A stretch of 64,000 nt of DNA from Enoplosus armatus. Taxonomy: Eukaryota > Chordata > Actinopteri > Centrarchiformes > Enoplosidae. The stretch lies in contig NC_092181.1 in assembly GCF_043641665.1 (NCBI RefSeq), forward strand, positions 14,541,963-14,605,962. The letters are read 5' to 3'. This document shows positions 36,366-50,078 of the stretch, piece by piece. The notes below the pieces were generated by a model. That model saw only the letters and a list, made by a program, of their open reading frames with translations. It was not told the origin of the DNA and did not search any database. Position 1 is the first letter of the stretch. Each line of letters opens with the position of its first letter. A program made the translations under genes and the position numbers.

Positions 36366-39300
36366 TATATCTAGAGAGAACCTGGAAGAGAAGATACACT
36401 TAAAGATGGACAGATTCTGGCATACAGTCAGTCCTGAAACACGCATACAGTAACATTCCTTCAGATATGTGACAGCAATGAACACAAATGTTCCTTTATA
36501 ATCTTATCAACACATAATATTTTTGCCCCTTACACATAACTGCATTCTCCGTCCACCCACTCACGCACCAATATACATTAACCCTGACTGACAGCTGTGC
36601 AGCTCTCCCAAAACCTCTGTATTTCCACATGTCAAAGTCTCCACTGTCTGACCCTTTTCTCCTGTCGCCACAGCTCTGCTAACCTTAGTTATCATGCTTC
36701 ACCGAGCACCTAAGCTACATGGCGGCCTGAGAATGGTTTGAGAATGGTCTAGACACCACACGCTCTCTCTTTTTCTCTCTCTCTCTCTCTCCCACATGCA
36801 CACACACAAAGCCTGACACATCCAGAGACTAGCATGTGAGTCAGTGCCTCAGACAAGCTGGCATGTAGACAGTGACTGACTTCCTGACTGAGTTAATACT
36901 TCGACATTGACACTGAAGTGCAGGACCAGGACTCGAAAAATAGCCCTCCTCCCCTTTCTCGTGCACATACAGGCGTAGACACAACAGTATGCACTTTTTG
37001 TGCATCATGAGGTGAGGCTAACTAAATCCTACAGCGTCTCAGTGTGGTGTGGCTCCGTCGTCTTGGCGGCGATGGTGTCTTACATGCTTCTCTGCTTTTC
37101 ACCAACCAAGACAGACAGCCCAGCTGTCTGAAATGCTACTCGTCTTTTAGCTTTTAGGAGGATTTGGAGTTTGTGCAAGCAGGTGGTCTTGGATTAAAGA
37201 GGTGTTGCACAGAGAAATGCACACAAACACACACAGATGTAAGGCAGAGAGAAACACAGGAATGTCAGCACAGGAATGTTGCTAGGTGGAATCAAGAGGA
37301 ACACTCCCCGAGTGTGTCCTGGAATCGGACGACGTGGAAGTTGCCATGGTTACCAGTGGAAGAGGAGAAGGGAGGAGAGTAGAGGAGAGATGGCGGAGCT
37401 CAAAAACTACTTGGCCCTGAGCCTGCTAGCGAGAAAGAGGATATAACGTGGTTGTGTTAGCATTATTTGTGTGGCTCTGTGTGTGATAAGACATAAAATA
37501 TTAATAATATTATCCCAGAAGATAATTTCCTGTTGAAAAAAAAGAAAATGATTTAAATATGATTCACTATCACCAACAAAATTGGTCCATTTCAGAGGTT
37601 GTATTAACATGCATCACATATTCTATCCAGTTAGGATTTATACGCTCTGACAACCTTACCCTAACATTTCACATGTCTTTTCTTACCATATGTTGTCTTA
37701 ACAATGTCACAGGCATTATGTATTTACTTTTAAAAAATATTTTATCATCTGTTCAAAGAAATTAGTTGGATCCAGGATGAAAATTTGATTTACTTTTCAA
37801 GTACACTTGACTTTTGAGGTTGACTTGAGTGATTACCAAAGTGTATGCGTGAGAATGCCAAGTATACAGGGAGGTGCCGTTTGTCTGACAGAAACTGCAT
37901 ATTGGACATCTAGCATATACAGTATTCATGGTATCCACAGTATATATTGCATGTTGTATGTCAAAAGTGACTCTTGACATGCTCAGAAAGAATGGGAGAG
38001 AAATGGGAGAGAGTGACATCCTCCAGCCAAATATTAATAATGTAACACATTTCAAAGCTTTTTCCCAGTAGAGAAAACAACATTATTTTACCTGTGGCTT
38101 GTCTGACAGGCTGCTCGAGAGCTGACAGAAACGCATTCAGGGACCGCAGACGAGTGCGTCAGTGTTTGTGTGCATGTATAAGTGTGTGTTTGTGTGTGGG
38201 AGAAAGAGAGAGACAGATCTGTCATTTCTTTATAAGGGTGGTGTGGTGGTGCTGGCACAGGATGTGATGCATCTGCTTCACTATATCCCATGGTAGACGT
38301 ATACACAGACTGACTCACACAAATACACACACACCTGTCTTTTGCTCCCTTTCTCTTACCTCTGTCAATCACTGTCCCTGCATCACTCTTCAATTACTTA
38401 CTACATCCCAGTTCTTCTGCATCCATCCACAGACCCCCCACCCCCCCCTCCCCTTTTTATTCCTCCTGACCGACATACATTCCCATCACTCCATTTGTCC
38501 ATCTCCAAACAGCCCTACTGTATATGTGTGTATAACCACATCAGGGAGCTAATAAAGCAGAAACGAGGCCAGCAGCAGCGGAATCTCATATGTGGTGTGT
38601 ATGTGAGAGAGAGAGTATATGGCCGGCCTAACTGCTTTTTTTCTTGTAGCGAGATACAGTAACTATGCTCTGTCTGCTGTCAAATGGGTTTCCTGAACTC
38701 CCGCAGGACATAAACAGCCCATGAAATCATCTCTCCCCCTTCCTTTTGTTATTTTCACAAACTGTCTTCTATTTTATGTTTTTCCAACTGCTCAACTCCC
38801 TTTGCTTAATTTTTCCCAGTTTGGGGATTTTAATTGAATTTCCTTCCAGAATGAGTTAAAGGCTTACAAAATCAATCTTTTATTTTTTCAACCATGGGAA
38901 ATATGTTTAGGCTTATTGTAATACTGTCATCATTCATTCATTTTCAGGGATAATTTGGACCACTGATACAGTGAAATTTAAAGTGGCATTATCTGGAAAT
39001 AATAATAAATTGTGTTTAATCTGTTTGTTTGAACTAAATTCTCGCTAAAGGAAGGAGGAAACATATGGGATTTATGTTATCTACAGAGAAACAATCTCTA
39101 AAGGCCTCTAGACAGCAATGACAATGAACATAAATATTTTTGATTAAGGAAAAGGCAAACATGTGATCACGAGGCAAACATATTCATGTGATGACATCAA
39201 CTCCTTCACCATCCACTCTTCATATTTTTGTTTCAAATAATCTGAGTAAGTGTTGAGCCATCCCAGCCATCCCCACCATTTTCTCCATATTCTGCTTATG

Positions 39301-39574
39301 CATGAGTCCAACTGTCAAAAGCAGAACATGTTTTCCAGTCTGTTACCTCACAGTGTGGGTGAACTAGCTGAGAAAACTAAAATGGTGACATTACGTGCAC
39401 CATTAGTCCACATTGCATGTTCCAACCATTGTGCAACTCTCAGGAGGAGCTCTACCAAAAGATTTCCCAATATTCTGAACCATCAATGCTCCGGCTGCCA
39501 AAATATGCTCAGTAATGCAGTTATGACACATGTTGCAAAGTAGTTCAAGTGAGCTATTTAGTTTTGTTGTTTTG

Positions 39575-39760
39575 TTTGTAGCTTGGATGATCGGGCAAGT
39601 TGGTCATTAATCAGAGGGTTAGTGGTTTGATCCCTGACACCCCTCTCCCCTCTGTCCATATGTAAAAGTTCCTTGAGCATGATGTTCAACCCCAAATTGC
39701 TCTGATGTGTGAGTGTCTGCCAAAATGAATGTAGTTAGTAGAGCAGTTTTGCAGTAGCAG
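39575..39760 (+). repeat. tRNA-derived SINE remnant
   Basis: A B-box-like GGTTTGATCCC at about 39626-39636 sits in a tRNA-like context (GGGTTAGTGGTTTGATCCCT). It is followed by TAAAAGTTCCTTGAGCATGA, CAACCCCAAATTGCTC and GATGTGTGAGTGT. This block order is the familiar teleost tRNA-SINE (CCTTGAGCAAGAC...CTGAACCCCAAATTGC). It ends about 65 bases before the hAT-like element. Confidence 0.65.
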
Positions 39761-39826
39761 TAATATGTATCAGTATCAAAGTTATCATTAACACTACCAC
39801 TATGCTAGTAGTAGTTTGTATATGTA

Positions 39827-40506
39827 CAGAGATGGGCACAAATACATCAAAACACAACTTGTTACAAATTACAAATACTTTTTTATCAAATGAATCAAAA
39901 TAAAATACTGGTCTTAGAATGTATTTAATTAAAGCAATTTGTAATTTGAAAATACAAAAATACATTCTACAAAAACTGATATTATAACATTTTAGGCATT
40001 TAGTAGTGAATATTAATAAAACTGTCACCTGGCATAGCAAACACTGTAAAATGTTATCCTTATCCTCAAGAGGACAGTGCAAGCTATTCCCTGACAACTA
40101 TCAAGAATGGCCGCTATTAAAATGCCTAAATGTAACTATGCTAGACATTTATTTTGTTCTGAGTTACAGAAGTTGCTAACAGTTAATCTTGCTAACGAAG
40201 CTTCTCATATGATGACCAACCACAAGATGCAACTGTTCCAGGCTAGGGTTAGTGTGTGTCTGTGTGGTTAGCTGGTATGCTAATGTTACTAGCTATTAAG
40301 TACATTTGGAGGAACTCAAATGAAATAAGGTAGTTCACAATAAGAGTATTGCTGGACCTGACTTAACAGTTTAAACCTGGGGATAGAAAAAATGGCTGAG
40401 AATAAAATGACACATTAAATAATGTATTTTAATTAGGCCTATTTCAAATACACAAATACATGCTTGTAAAGGTCAGTACATTTGATTGAAATTCTGCCCA
40501 TCTCTG
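39827..40506. mobile_element. Non-autonomous hAT-like transposon, 680 bp
   Basis: Ends are CAGAGATGGGCA (39827-39838) and TGCCCATCTCTG (40495-40506), a perfect 12-bp terminal inverted repeat of the CA(G/A)...TG hAT type. The 8-bp flanks TATATGTA and TGTGTGTA agree at six of eight positions, fitting a decayed hAT target-site duplication. The inner ends are AT-rich with repeated AAATAC words on both sides. There is no transposase frame; the minus-strand ORF 39735-40097 crosses the left boundary and is incidental. Confidence 0.75.
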
Positions 40507-40841
40507 TGTGTGTATAATGTCCTAGTTTTGTTTTGTATGTTTTCAGAATTTTCAGGCAGCACAGTGTGTGCTGTTTGTGTGTGTGTGTGTGTGTTCACGA
40601 TATTCAGACACCGTTCCAGAAAGTTTGTATGTGTTAAGCATGTTCATACAGTGTTGTAGATGAGTGGAGTGGTTTGACTGTATTCGAATGCTGATTCCTG
40701 ACTGTGCTGAGGCTTTGTGCGTCACTCACTCTCAGACACCTCTTTCAACTCATAAGGATTAGTTCCCAGCTCTCACTTGCTCTGTAATTACATAGTTCTT
40801 CAACACATCTGCACTCAAGCACATACGCACATGCAGGCAGA

Positions 40842-40844
<3 letters not shown>

Positions 40845-40904
<60 letters not shown>
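40845..40904. repeat. (CA)n microsatellite
   Basis: About 29 uninterrupted CA units. Confidence 0.97.
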
Positions 40905-40909
<5 letters not shown>

Positions 40910-43801
40910 AATATTTATTCCGTTTTACATCTGCTCACAGACACATGCATGTGCCAGCGCATATGCACACACATTCCCACACACACGCTCCATCCGCCAG
41001 CGTCAGCCTCATCAAATCATCAGTCAGTTATGTTTATATGAGGGATAGAGACAGAGAGACAGAGACGGAGTGAAGGGAGGTCTGCCAAACAAAGTGAAAA
41101 ACATCAGAGACAATAACAACAGCAGCACCCACTGCAGCATCGCAGCTTTCTCTTTCCCTGCCTGCCACAGCTCGGCTTTGTTAGTGAATAGTTTGTTTGT
41201 GTGTTTGTGAGCGTGTGTGTGTTGCTCGTTGCAGGGAAGAAAGCCAGCAGGCAAGGCGGTATCCAGGCCACTGCCTTGTTTTGATGTGGTCATGCTAATT
41301 AAAAAAGGGAGCTTTTCTGCCAACACCAAGAAAAAACACACACAAAAAATATTGAGCTATTTTGGTGTGAAAAAAAGCAATAAGTTGAAAAGGTGTGTGT
41401 CTGGTATGTGCATGTTCTGCATCTAGGTCCATTATGGATCAGAATGCAGAGAGGACATGAATTTTTTGCTGATGTCTTTATGTTTTGTTAGGCTGCTGGA
41501 TAAACACATTTGCAGAGAGTGAATGAGAGTAACAGAGAGAGAGAGGAAAAAAGAGAAGGAGATGGAGGTACTGGGGACATAAGGGAGTCTTTTTTGGATC
41601 TGACTCAGACTACTGGCTCAGACAGAACGGTGACGTCAGCACAGGCTTTACTAAGGATGGAGGGATGGAGGGAGAAACAGGGGGAGGCTGGAGATGACGC
41701 CCTGAGGGAGGCAGGAATGAGAAAAGATATTAGGGCGGGAGAGAGGACAGACACAGACAGAGAAAGAAGCAAGCAATAAGAGGCCTACCACATATATAGT
41801 ATCTGGGTGTGACTTCGGAAACTGCAGCTAAGTGGGCTCAAGACAGATAAACAGACAGAAAGAAAAGAAAACAGACAGTCGGAATGAGAGACAAAGAAGG
41901 AGGAACGGTGAGGAATAATTCCTTGGCGGCAAGGATGAAGACAAAGGCTGAGAAAGAAATTAGTTTATTATCTGGGCTTATGGGGTGTGGGGAGAAGAAA
42001 AAGAAAGGCAGCGCAGACAGAAATAGACAGAGAAAGAAGGAGTGATAGCGAAGAGATAGAGCGCGCAAGAGATTATGTCAAATCTTTGCTCCATACCCTC
42101 TATTTAAAATACCAGTCAATAACCTTCAGTGCTTTATGACTCAGCCGTGAAAGTCCCAAGAACGGAGCCTTTTTTTGCAGTATCATAAAGTAGAAATAAA
42201 CGCACACACATACACATACTCGCAGCTTGTGCAAAACCTACATTTTCTCCCTTTCTGCTCTCTTCGAACACATTAGCATCTTCTACACTGCCTGTTCCCT
42301 GCATCTGGGCTTTTTTTTAATGTATTGTATTTCAGTTACTTATGCATTCTGCTGGCTTTGTGCTATGGCTTTTTTTGTGGTGGTTTCACTGCCCAGTTCA
42401 CTAGCATCTTTTTGTGTCAGTTGTATTTTCTTTCCCTTATTCTTTAGGGATGAGACATATTTTTATAAGCCCCTGTGGTTTCTTGGTGTTAACAGTGTTC
42501 AGGTTCTTTCTCCTTAAAGTTTGTGAGTGGAAATAATTTATCCTACGCTTACGCCTGTGGCTGTGACTTTTGAGCACAAAAGTTTGAGTGAAACAGGAAG
42601 CTCTAATCGCTTGTCTTCATCTCCCAGTGTGATGACATCATAACTATTGGGTGTTTTTTTTTGCGCTAGCAAATATGAGAGGTCATTAAATGGGGTTTAG
42701 CGCTCTGATTCACCACTGTGTGCCAGCCAGTCGTGTCCATTGGTGGGTGTTGTGAGCAAAGTTGTGGCGGCGTGTCAGTTTGTGTCCCCCCCAGTCCACA
42801 ACTTGCACTGATGACAGGTGACCGATGATGAAGGCACCCGGGCAAGAAATTAAAAAGCACAGAGGCGAGAAAAAAGAAGGGAGGGAGAGAGGAGAGAAGA
42901 CTGGCGGGTATTGTTATTAGAATATGACATCGCAACACATAGAGTTTGAAACCTTTTAAACTCCAATAACCCCTCACTTGACCACGGACGCACTGGTCAG
43001 TAATAGACACCAGTATAACAAGTGGATGTGCCGCGTACATTAGTTCTCTGTGTTATATGTGAATATTGAACTATATATTAAATTAGCTCTCATGCATATT
43101 TCATTATGCAAATGATGGAAGGATACTGTAAGAAAAGAGACTTGAGGGGTTTGGCATGCTCATTAAAAATATCTCAATGGGAGAATCTGAACGTTTTTAA
43201 AGTGAATGTCGCCTGTTTGACAGGTGCGCAGAGAGGGAAAGAGGGAGAGACAGAACAGTTGTACTAATTGAGAGAAAATATTCAGATGAGAAGAGAAATG
43301 GCTCATCAGCCTTCCTAAAATAGGCCTTCTTTTTCTCCTTACGCGTCCCTACTCTTGCACATGATATATTCTTCATTCACGTTATTTCAATAATTTATTT
43401 AAACCAGGAAGCGCCATTTAGATAAAGTGGCACTTCGTTGTGGGGTAGCATTTTATGTTATTACATGCATCTATCATGATAATGTATGGGCTCCGACCAT
43501 CCCTCAACAAATCATCTTCGGGTTGTGAGGACTGGCCTTGGCAAGTGTAATTACAAACACTTACACATAAATGTCATATATGCATTTTTATAGCCGCACA
43601 CCTATATGCATGCAAACACAAACCCTCACAGGCGCATAGTAAATATACGCAGTGTGCTGCCTTACATAATCTGTGTTAATACGAGTGAGAAATACTTACT
43701 TTTTGTGAGTCAAAGGAGAGGGCCCCCCCCTGATAATTAAAATTAATTATCTGGAGTCTGGGGCAAAATACTCTTAAAGCCATAGGTTATTTTTCTCACT
43801 G

Positions 43802-43804
<3 letters not shown>

Positions 43805-43855
<51 letters not shown>
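43805..43855. repeat. (CA)n microsatellite
   Basis: About 25 uninterrupted CA units, 380 bp upstream of coding exon 3. Confidence 0.97.
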
Positions 43856-43856
<1 letters not shown>

Positions 43857-44232
43857 AGAAGTGTTCTTGCATAACAGCTCCTCAGTCGCCATTGTGGACC
43901 ACCTTGTGTACGAGTGAACTCAATGTTTCCTGTTAATGTAATGTTCACTCCAGGTGTACCAGTAAGGACTTATTGTCTGCTCTCTTGTCAATATAAAGGG
44001 TCCTTGAACATAGATGGCTCTTGACTGTCAGGGTGAACGTTGTGAATCATACGCGTGGATATAATACATCTCACTGTATATTACAATACATGTGTCAGGG
44101 TCTGTGTGCTGCATTATAGAGCGCTTTGGCCTACAAAGACACGTGTGCATCCTTCAGTGGGTGTTTGTTAGCATATATCTGTGCATCAGGATGTGTTCAG
44201 TTAACATGTCTGCCTCTTCCTTCCCCATGTAG

Positions 44233-44342
44233 ATGCAACAACCGTACCCAGTGTGCAGTGGTGGCTGGGCCTGATGTCTTCCCTGACCCCTGCCCTGGCA
44301 CATACAAATACTTGGAAGTCCAATATGAGTGCGTCCCATACA
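44233..44342 (+). CDS. adgrl3: adgrl3 coding exon 3: second part of the SUEL/RBL lectin domain
   Basis: Completes the split Arg codon, then encodes [20 protein letters not shown] through CVPY plus one base (residues 90-127). It supplies the last four of eight lectin cysteines. [19 protein letters not shown] is the C-terminal signature of the latrophilin RBL domain. NRT is an N-glycosylation sequon. AVVAGPDVF marks latrophilin-3 rather than -1 (VVVAGSDAF) or -2 (IVVTGSDVF), as I recall them. Acceptor CATGTAG, donor ACA|GTAAGT; 110 bp, entry phase 2, exit phase 1. In the family this domain contacts teneurins. Confidence 0.96.
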
Positions 44343-44819
44343 GTAAGTCACCCCCTTTTTAAAGTTTTCTAACATTTTTTGACCTCTTATCTCTATGACT
44401 ACCACTAGTCGCATGTTTGAGCGTCTCGTCTTCAGTAACATTAATCATCCACATAATGTGAATGCCAGTGAAATGTGTCTGAAATACTTAAGTCTTTGAA
44501 ACAATCAAATTTTAAGATCCCGATACATATTTGTTGTTTTTTAAAGTGAGATAAACCTGCAGTGTTTCATTCTGGCTTACCCTAACAACATGCAGTTTGA
44601 GTCAAAAGTGAACGTCAGTAACTTGTGTGCCAGAGTAACTGGGCTCCGCTCCGCTCACTGGGAAAGTCCGAGGGAGGGAGGATGAGAAAGAAGGACGAGC
44701 TCCAGTGATGACAGATGGTGATATGACCCTTGACCATGCGGTAACAGACTGGGAGGTCGTATTCACTGGAGTGAAACATTCATGGGACATGGTCGCAAAA
44801 TTCCCAACAACTGTGAAAC

Positions 44820-44842
44820 TTTTTTTTTTTTTTTTTTTTTTA
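44820..44842. repeat. Poly-T run, 23 bases
   Basis: Twenty-three consecutive T. It could mark the poly-A tail of a minus-strand retrocopy extending to higher coordinates, but no recognisable retrocopy adjoins it. Confidence 0.9.
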
Positions 44843-46476
44843 CCAGAACAGTTTTTTACCAAAATCTAGGTTACAGCTTGCTGCATAATAAAAGGGTTCA
44901 GGGTGGAGACTTAGTGGATTAAAGACATCTATTTGTTCTTGATGTTTATTTCACACTACACTCCAGCTTGGAGGGTTTGTCCAAAAGCAAAGCTAAAATG
45001 CAACTTCTGTGTCTGTTTTAGTAACAAGCTAAATCTCAAGTGATTGCCTCCAGTGCTGCCTCTCTTTCTGTCACAAGAGGCGTTACAATTTACTTTGTTC
45101 ACATGGTAGTTATAGTTTTGCTACATGTTATAGCAGAAAACCTTACCAAAAGACAGCCAAGCAGGTGAAAACTCAATTGTTATTTGGAAAAACAAAATGT
45201 AGTATACTATATGCCAAAATTATAGTGCATTTCAAATGCAACGAGAGGGGATCTATTACCCAACACAGAGAACCGGCACTGAACAGAGTAGAAAATGAAG
45301 ATACTTTCTCAATACAATAGAAGACTACTGCACTTAAGTCTGTGGAAGATTCCAAACATAACTTTCAGATGAAAATAGATGATAATCATTTTTTCTTAAC
45401 TTTATACGTCATTCTACTCCATATTGCATGACCTTTATACGTGGTCTCCTTTGTAAAGCTCCCATAGGACATACAGAGTTGGAGTTGAGATAAAATATAG
45501 TTAGGTTATATTTCTATCAAAAAAGTCCATTCCTTCTTATCTGTAAATCTTAAAATCGGGTGAAAAAGTGTACTGAGCCTCACTTGTTTTGAAGAAATTT
45601 GAAGTGAAATCTTGTTATGAGTAAACTGCCTTGTTTCAAGTTATTGTCAGTACTTTAAAAAAAAAAAAAAACAAGGTAAATGAGCTTCTCCTTAGGCAGA
45701 TTTTGTTTTATGTGTTAGGGAAATTTTTGAGTCAGAATGTTCAACTTTTTTTCGCTGTCTTCCTACATTAAGAAATGTGTCTGTCACATATGAGCACGTT
45801 TGGAACAAATATTTTGAACTTTAGATTTTTATTCATAATTCCTTCTAAAGCGCTACAGAAATCACAGATCCTTATTTTGAGTCTTATATCTATAACATTG
45901 TCTGAGTGTACAGCATTGGCACCACGGTCCATACAGACGGCCAAGGTGATCTCCCACACTGAAGCATTCAATTATGTCTGGCTAAACGGCTCTTGCCTGG
46001 CGTCTAGAATGACCAGCAGATTAAATAATAGGACTATCAGAGTCCTCTCTGGAGCAGATGGAAACACAACCTGATACCTGCTTAATGCCCCTCCAAGTGC
46101 ACGCACACACGCTCACGCACCACACACATGCATGCATTCAAACAGGGTGTGTGTTTTCGCTCTCGTCTCATCCATTCATTTGAGACTTGCCTGCATGTTC
46201 TGTCTTTATTGTTGTTATAACTCCACGTCTGCCTGGAAATACAGCACTCCTTATTTCACTGATTAATCACTGTAAAGAACAGTTGCTCAGGAACAACTGA
46301 GTGCAAAAGGGAGATGAGTTGCGTGCTGATCTGATAAACAATGGGTCAGTCAGGGTAGCGCCTGCCCCCGCAAAAATAGACAGCATCTGAAACCAAAGTC
46401 ATCAGAGAGCTCAGCTAACAGAGGGAGGGACATAGAGAGATGGAACACTGGAGTAAAAGGTAGAGAAGGAGAGAGA

Positions 46477-46480
<4 letters not shown>

Positions 46481-46513
<33 letters not shown>
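46481..46513. repeat. (GA)n microsatellite
   Basis: About 16 GA units within a longer purine-rich stretch starting near 46425. Confidence 0.95.
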
Positions 46514-46515
<2 letters not shown>

Positions 46516-48277
46516 TTTGACAGTACATTAGCAGTTTCCGTGTACTGACTAAGTGTTCAGGCTGGATCAGGTAGCGCTGTGATACACTACCTGGCTCCTG
46601 TGGGTGTGTTTTAGCCGTGAGAGATGTTGCACAAAGTTGCAGAGAAATATATGTTGTATAAAGGCGAAACATGTCCTTGGATACCATGACTCCACACTTT
46701 ACACTGTTTTGTCTGAGAATAAGTCAAGCTTTGCGTGGCAAGACCCTTCACAGAGCCCTCATATCGCATCCTTCAAATATTTATGAAATCAATTTTCTTT
46801 GAAAGGCGTAATAATGTCTGCGCCTTAGAATAAGATACTTCTGTTCGCCGACATTCAGGCATCCAGCCGTCTACGATCAAGCTGGCGTGCTTGACATAGC
46901 AAATCAATGCTGTCAGCTGCGTTGTTGTGAAAGATGCATTTTGTCAGACATTAAGCGGTGATATATCTCCAAAATGTTGCCATAAATCAAGACTGATCAA
47001 TAAAGGAGGCTTGTTTTCTGAAATATATGACAGTGTACTCAAACTGTCGCATTCCTAAAACACTCACAAGCTGCAACTTTAACAAATCATCATATTTACA
47101 TTCGAAGGCAGGGTTTGCTTTAGTGCACTCAAATGGCTGTAACATCAAGGGACGTCCAAATCTTACGTAGGTGTCCCTCGACATTTCAGCACACTGGTTG
47201 CGCCGGTTGTTGAGTGTAAACACCTGACCCCGAGCGATCACCTCTGAGGCCAGGTGCTGCTAATCAGAAACTGATTGCACGGAAAGAAAATGAGCTGAGC
47301 TCCAAAGAGACACCACTTCATACTGTAGATGTACTTTTCCCGAGCACTGATGTTGAAGTAGAGCTGTTATGTTTCCCTCTACATAGATATTGCAAACAAA
47401 TCTCAAAGTGGGTTGTAAAACAGGTAATTAAATTATGTACGGTTCAGTTTTCAGGGAAATTTTGCCCCTCCACCTCCCTTCCTTTTTTTTTTTTTCTGGA
47501 GGATTTTTGGCTTGCACTACCTTCACAGCTCTTCATCTCTCCTCCCTACGCTGCAGGTTTTTGGCTTTTTTCCAAAGCTAAAATCAAGTGCTCTCTCACT
47601 TTCCCTCTCTGGCTCTCTGTGGTATGAGTGTGTGGCTGTCATGTGCCAAACTAGCCAGCTAGCTTTGGCAGTAATTAGCCACCTGTGTATACTTGCTCAT
47701 AGCACTGCAGGCAGACTATAAATATCCATACATTAGCACACTACTGTACAAAGTGCTTCTCCAAGGCAGCTCTCGCACACGGATACGTTTAATCTCTACA
47801 AATACGCTATGCTGCAGAAAACAGATATATGATGATTAGTATTGTTTCATTCATTGTCTTCCATCAAAAAAAAAACCCGGGAACACTTGGGATTATGTCT
47901 ATCCATTTCCTAATCTACATGCAGTAGACCCTGGCTCTCCAACTGCCGTTATGAAGCAATTAGCCTACTACCACATTTAGAGTATTAATCAGAAAAAAAT
48001 AGTGATATGTTATGCAATACCCATGCAGTCTATTTTAGACAATAGAACTTGGCTCAGTAGGAAAGCTAATTAAAAGATAAAATCACCTTCTTGTCTGTCC
48101 AATTAAAGACTTCTGTCAGATTGGACCCTTGGAATAACTTCATCATGATAACATGAGAAGAGCTGTTTGTGTGTAAGCGCATGTGTGTGCGCTTGTTGAC
48201 GTGGAAACAATTGCTCGCAGCTAGGTTTCTGTCCCTGTGTGTGTGTGCAAGTGTCTCTGTATGTGCATGTACAGTAT

Positions 48278-48281
<4 letters not shown>

Positions 48282-48326
<45 letters not shown>
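48282..48326. repeat. (TG)n microsatellite
   Basis: About 22 TG units, followed by a purine-rich block to about 48690. Confidence 0.97.
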
Positions 48327-48329
<3 letters not shown>

Positions 48330-50077
48330 TGTATGTGTGCACATATGCAGGCGATTTTGTGTTTCCCAGAGAGAACGAGGGAAGATGGAAAGGACCCAAA
48401 GAGACAGAAGGAGAGACGGAGTGAGGAAGCCAGGGAGAGGGAGAGCGACAGCTGAAACAGAGATAGAGAGAAATAGGTTAGACGAGGCCGGCAGACGAGG
48501 AACAGAAAGAATGAATTAACTGATAAAAGACACAGTGTGAGAGGTGGACAGGGTTTGGGGTTGTCGGAGGTGGTGGAGGTACAGAGGACGTAATGTGGAG
48601 AGAACAGAATGGAGTGATGAGAGAGAATGGTGAGGATGAGAGGACAGAGAGAAAGAATAAAATAATGAAGGGAGGAAGAAGAAATGTCCATAAATGACCT
48701 TGGGCTTCAGTCGGCTGAGCTGATTGGAGATCAGAGATAATAGTGGTAAGGCTGCTGTTGCCACTCGTCTGCTGAAACACGCACGCGAGCGTCCAATGCA
48801 CACACGCGTATTATACACACTCATGAGCACACGCGCCGTCTTTCCTCCTAGACGAATACCTCCTTAATAAACCATACGCTTTCAATAAAAATGCTAATTA
48901 TCTTTACACCGCAGCGCAGTCAGGTTAACACTGCTTCTGTGTGTGTGTGTGTGTGTATGAAAAATAGAAATGGGAAGAGGGAGGGAAAACGACAGAGAAG
49001 GCATCCAAGGTACAGTGGCAGAGATGTTACTGTCATTAAAGAAATTTTGAAAAATTTAGAAGATACTAACGCAGACATTAATGAATATTTAGATGATTTT
49101 TAATGAATGTGAAACCAGACAGGCGACACATTCTCACAACACAGCCTTGCTGTTGTTCTGCTATTGTTTTCTAATATTCATCCAAAGCCTTGCTGGGAAT
49201 AAATGAGCTGATTTGTTTTTTTTTTGTAGCTGCAGAACTAACTCTTCAGTAGTGCAGTGTATGTGGTTCTGCAAATGATCAGTCAACGATAAAAACATGC
49301 CACACCTCCGCAGAATTCAATTATGAATAACACCGAGAATAAGATTGAGAGAAGATGCTTTCTTGTTGATGTTTTCTTGGAAACAAAGACGTTTTCTGGC
49401 AAGTTGTCATAGTCCATATTTTTTCTCTTCTTCTCCTCGGTGCTGAATTAGCAACAGCACAAAAGAACTCTCGTCTCTTGCATCATCTTGCATGCGTGAA
49501 GTAACCTTGAGAAAACCTTTCAACCAATGTCTCACCAACCTATATTCACTCTGTCAAATCCTGCGCGCTGAAAGATGAATGACTGTGATTCGTGAAAAAC
49601 GTTCTTACCTTTTGTCACAGAGATTAAAAAACAGAGTTGCCTCGAAAAAAATCTTGCAATGAGGTCACCGACAGGGGCATCCACTAATCTAGTGAAACAA
49701 CGAGCAGCAATACAAATTGAATGACATTTGTTTGACATTTTGTGTGCCATTTGGTATACTTGTTGCCGCCACACTTTTTCATTTGAAACCTATTAGTTGC
49801 TGGGAACCTTGAACTTGTGTTTTCCTTTGTGTCTGGGTTGTACAACAGAAGTCCTTGTTGTTCGGTGTCATTAATCCCCATCTTCTCAACCACAATGTGT
49901 CTCTTTTGTGTTGTTTAAATGTGTGTGTGCATTTCTTACATCAATATCTGTCGTTCCATTGCTCACACACCGCCCTGCACGGACACACGATCTGCTTTCT
50001 TTCCCGGCTTTTCTCACAGGGGGGTGGCTTCCTTGTGGTGAACCATTTTATATCTTCACTTGTAACAGCACACTGAA

Positions 50078-50078
<1 letters not shown>

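Larger units (their letters stand above)
31361..44232 (+). other. adgrl3: adgrl3 intron 2 (12.9 kb)
   Basis: Splits the lectin domain. Donor GTCAGT, acceptor TTCCCCATGTAG ending at 44232. Contains microsatellites at 33175-33234, 33656-33679, 36327-36363, 40845-40904 and 43805-43855; pyrimidine-rich stretches (34640-35060); a purine-rich block (about 41500-42070); a SINE remnant (39575-39760); and a hAT-like element (39827-40506). The small ORFs inside are repeat translations or unrecognised. No extra exon was found. Confidence 0.85.

Noticed and set aside
39735..40097. 120-residue minus-strand ORF with cysteine pairs
   Set aside because: Crosses the left end of the hAT-like insertion, so it cannot be an ancestral gene of that element, and no BED or transposase motif is convincing.
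44602..44862. Minus-strand ORF next to the T23 run, considered as a retrocopy
   Set aside because: The poly-A orientation is on the wrong side for this ORF, and no polyadenylation signal or known protein is evident.
48221..48691. 156-residue minus-strand ORF
   Set aside because: Complement of a purine-rich tract plus a TG microsatellite; Ser/Leu/His-rich compositional frame.
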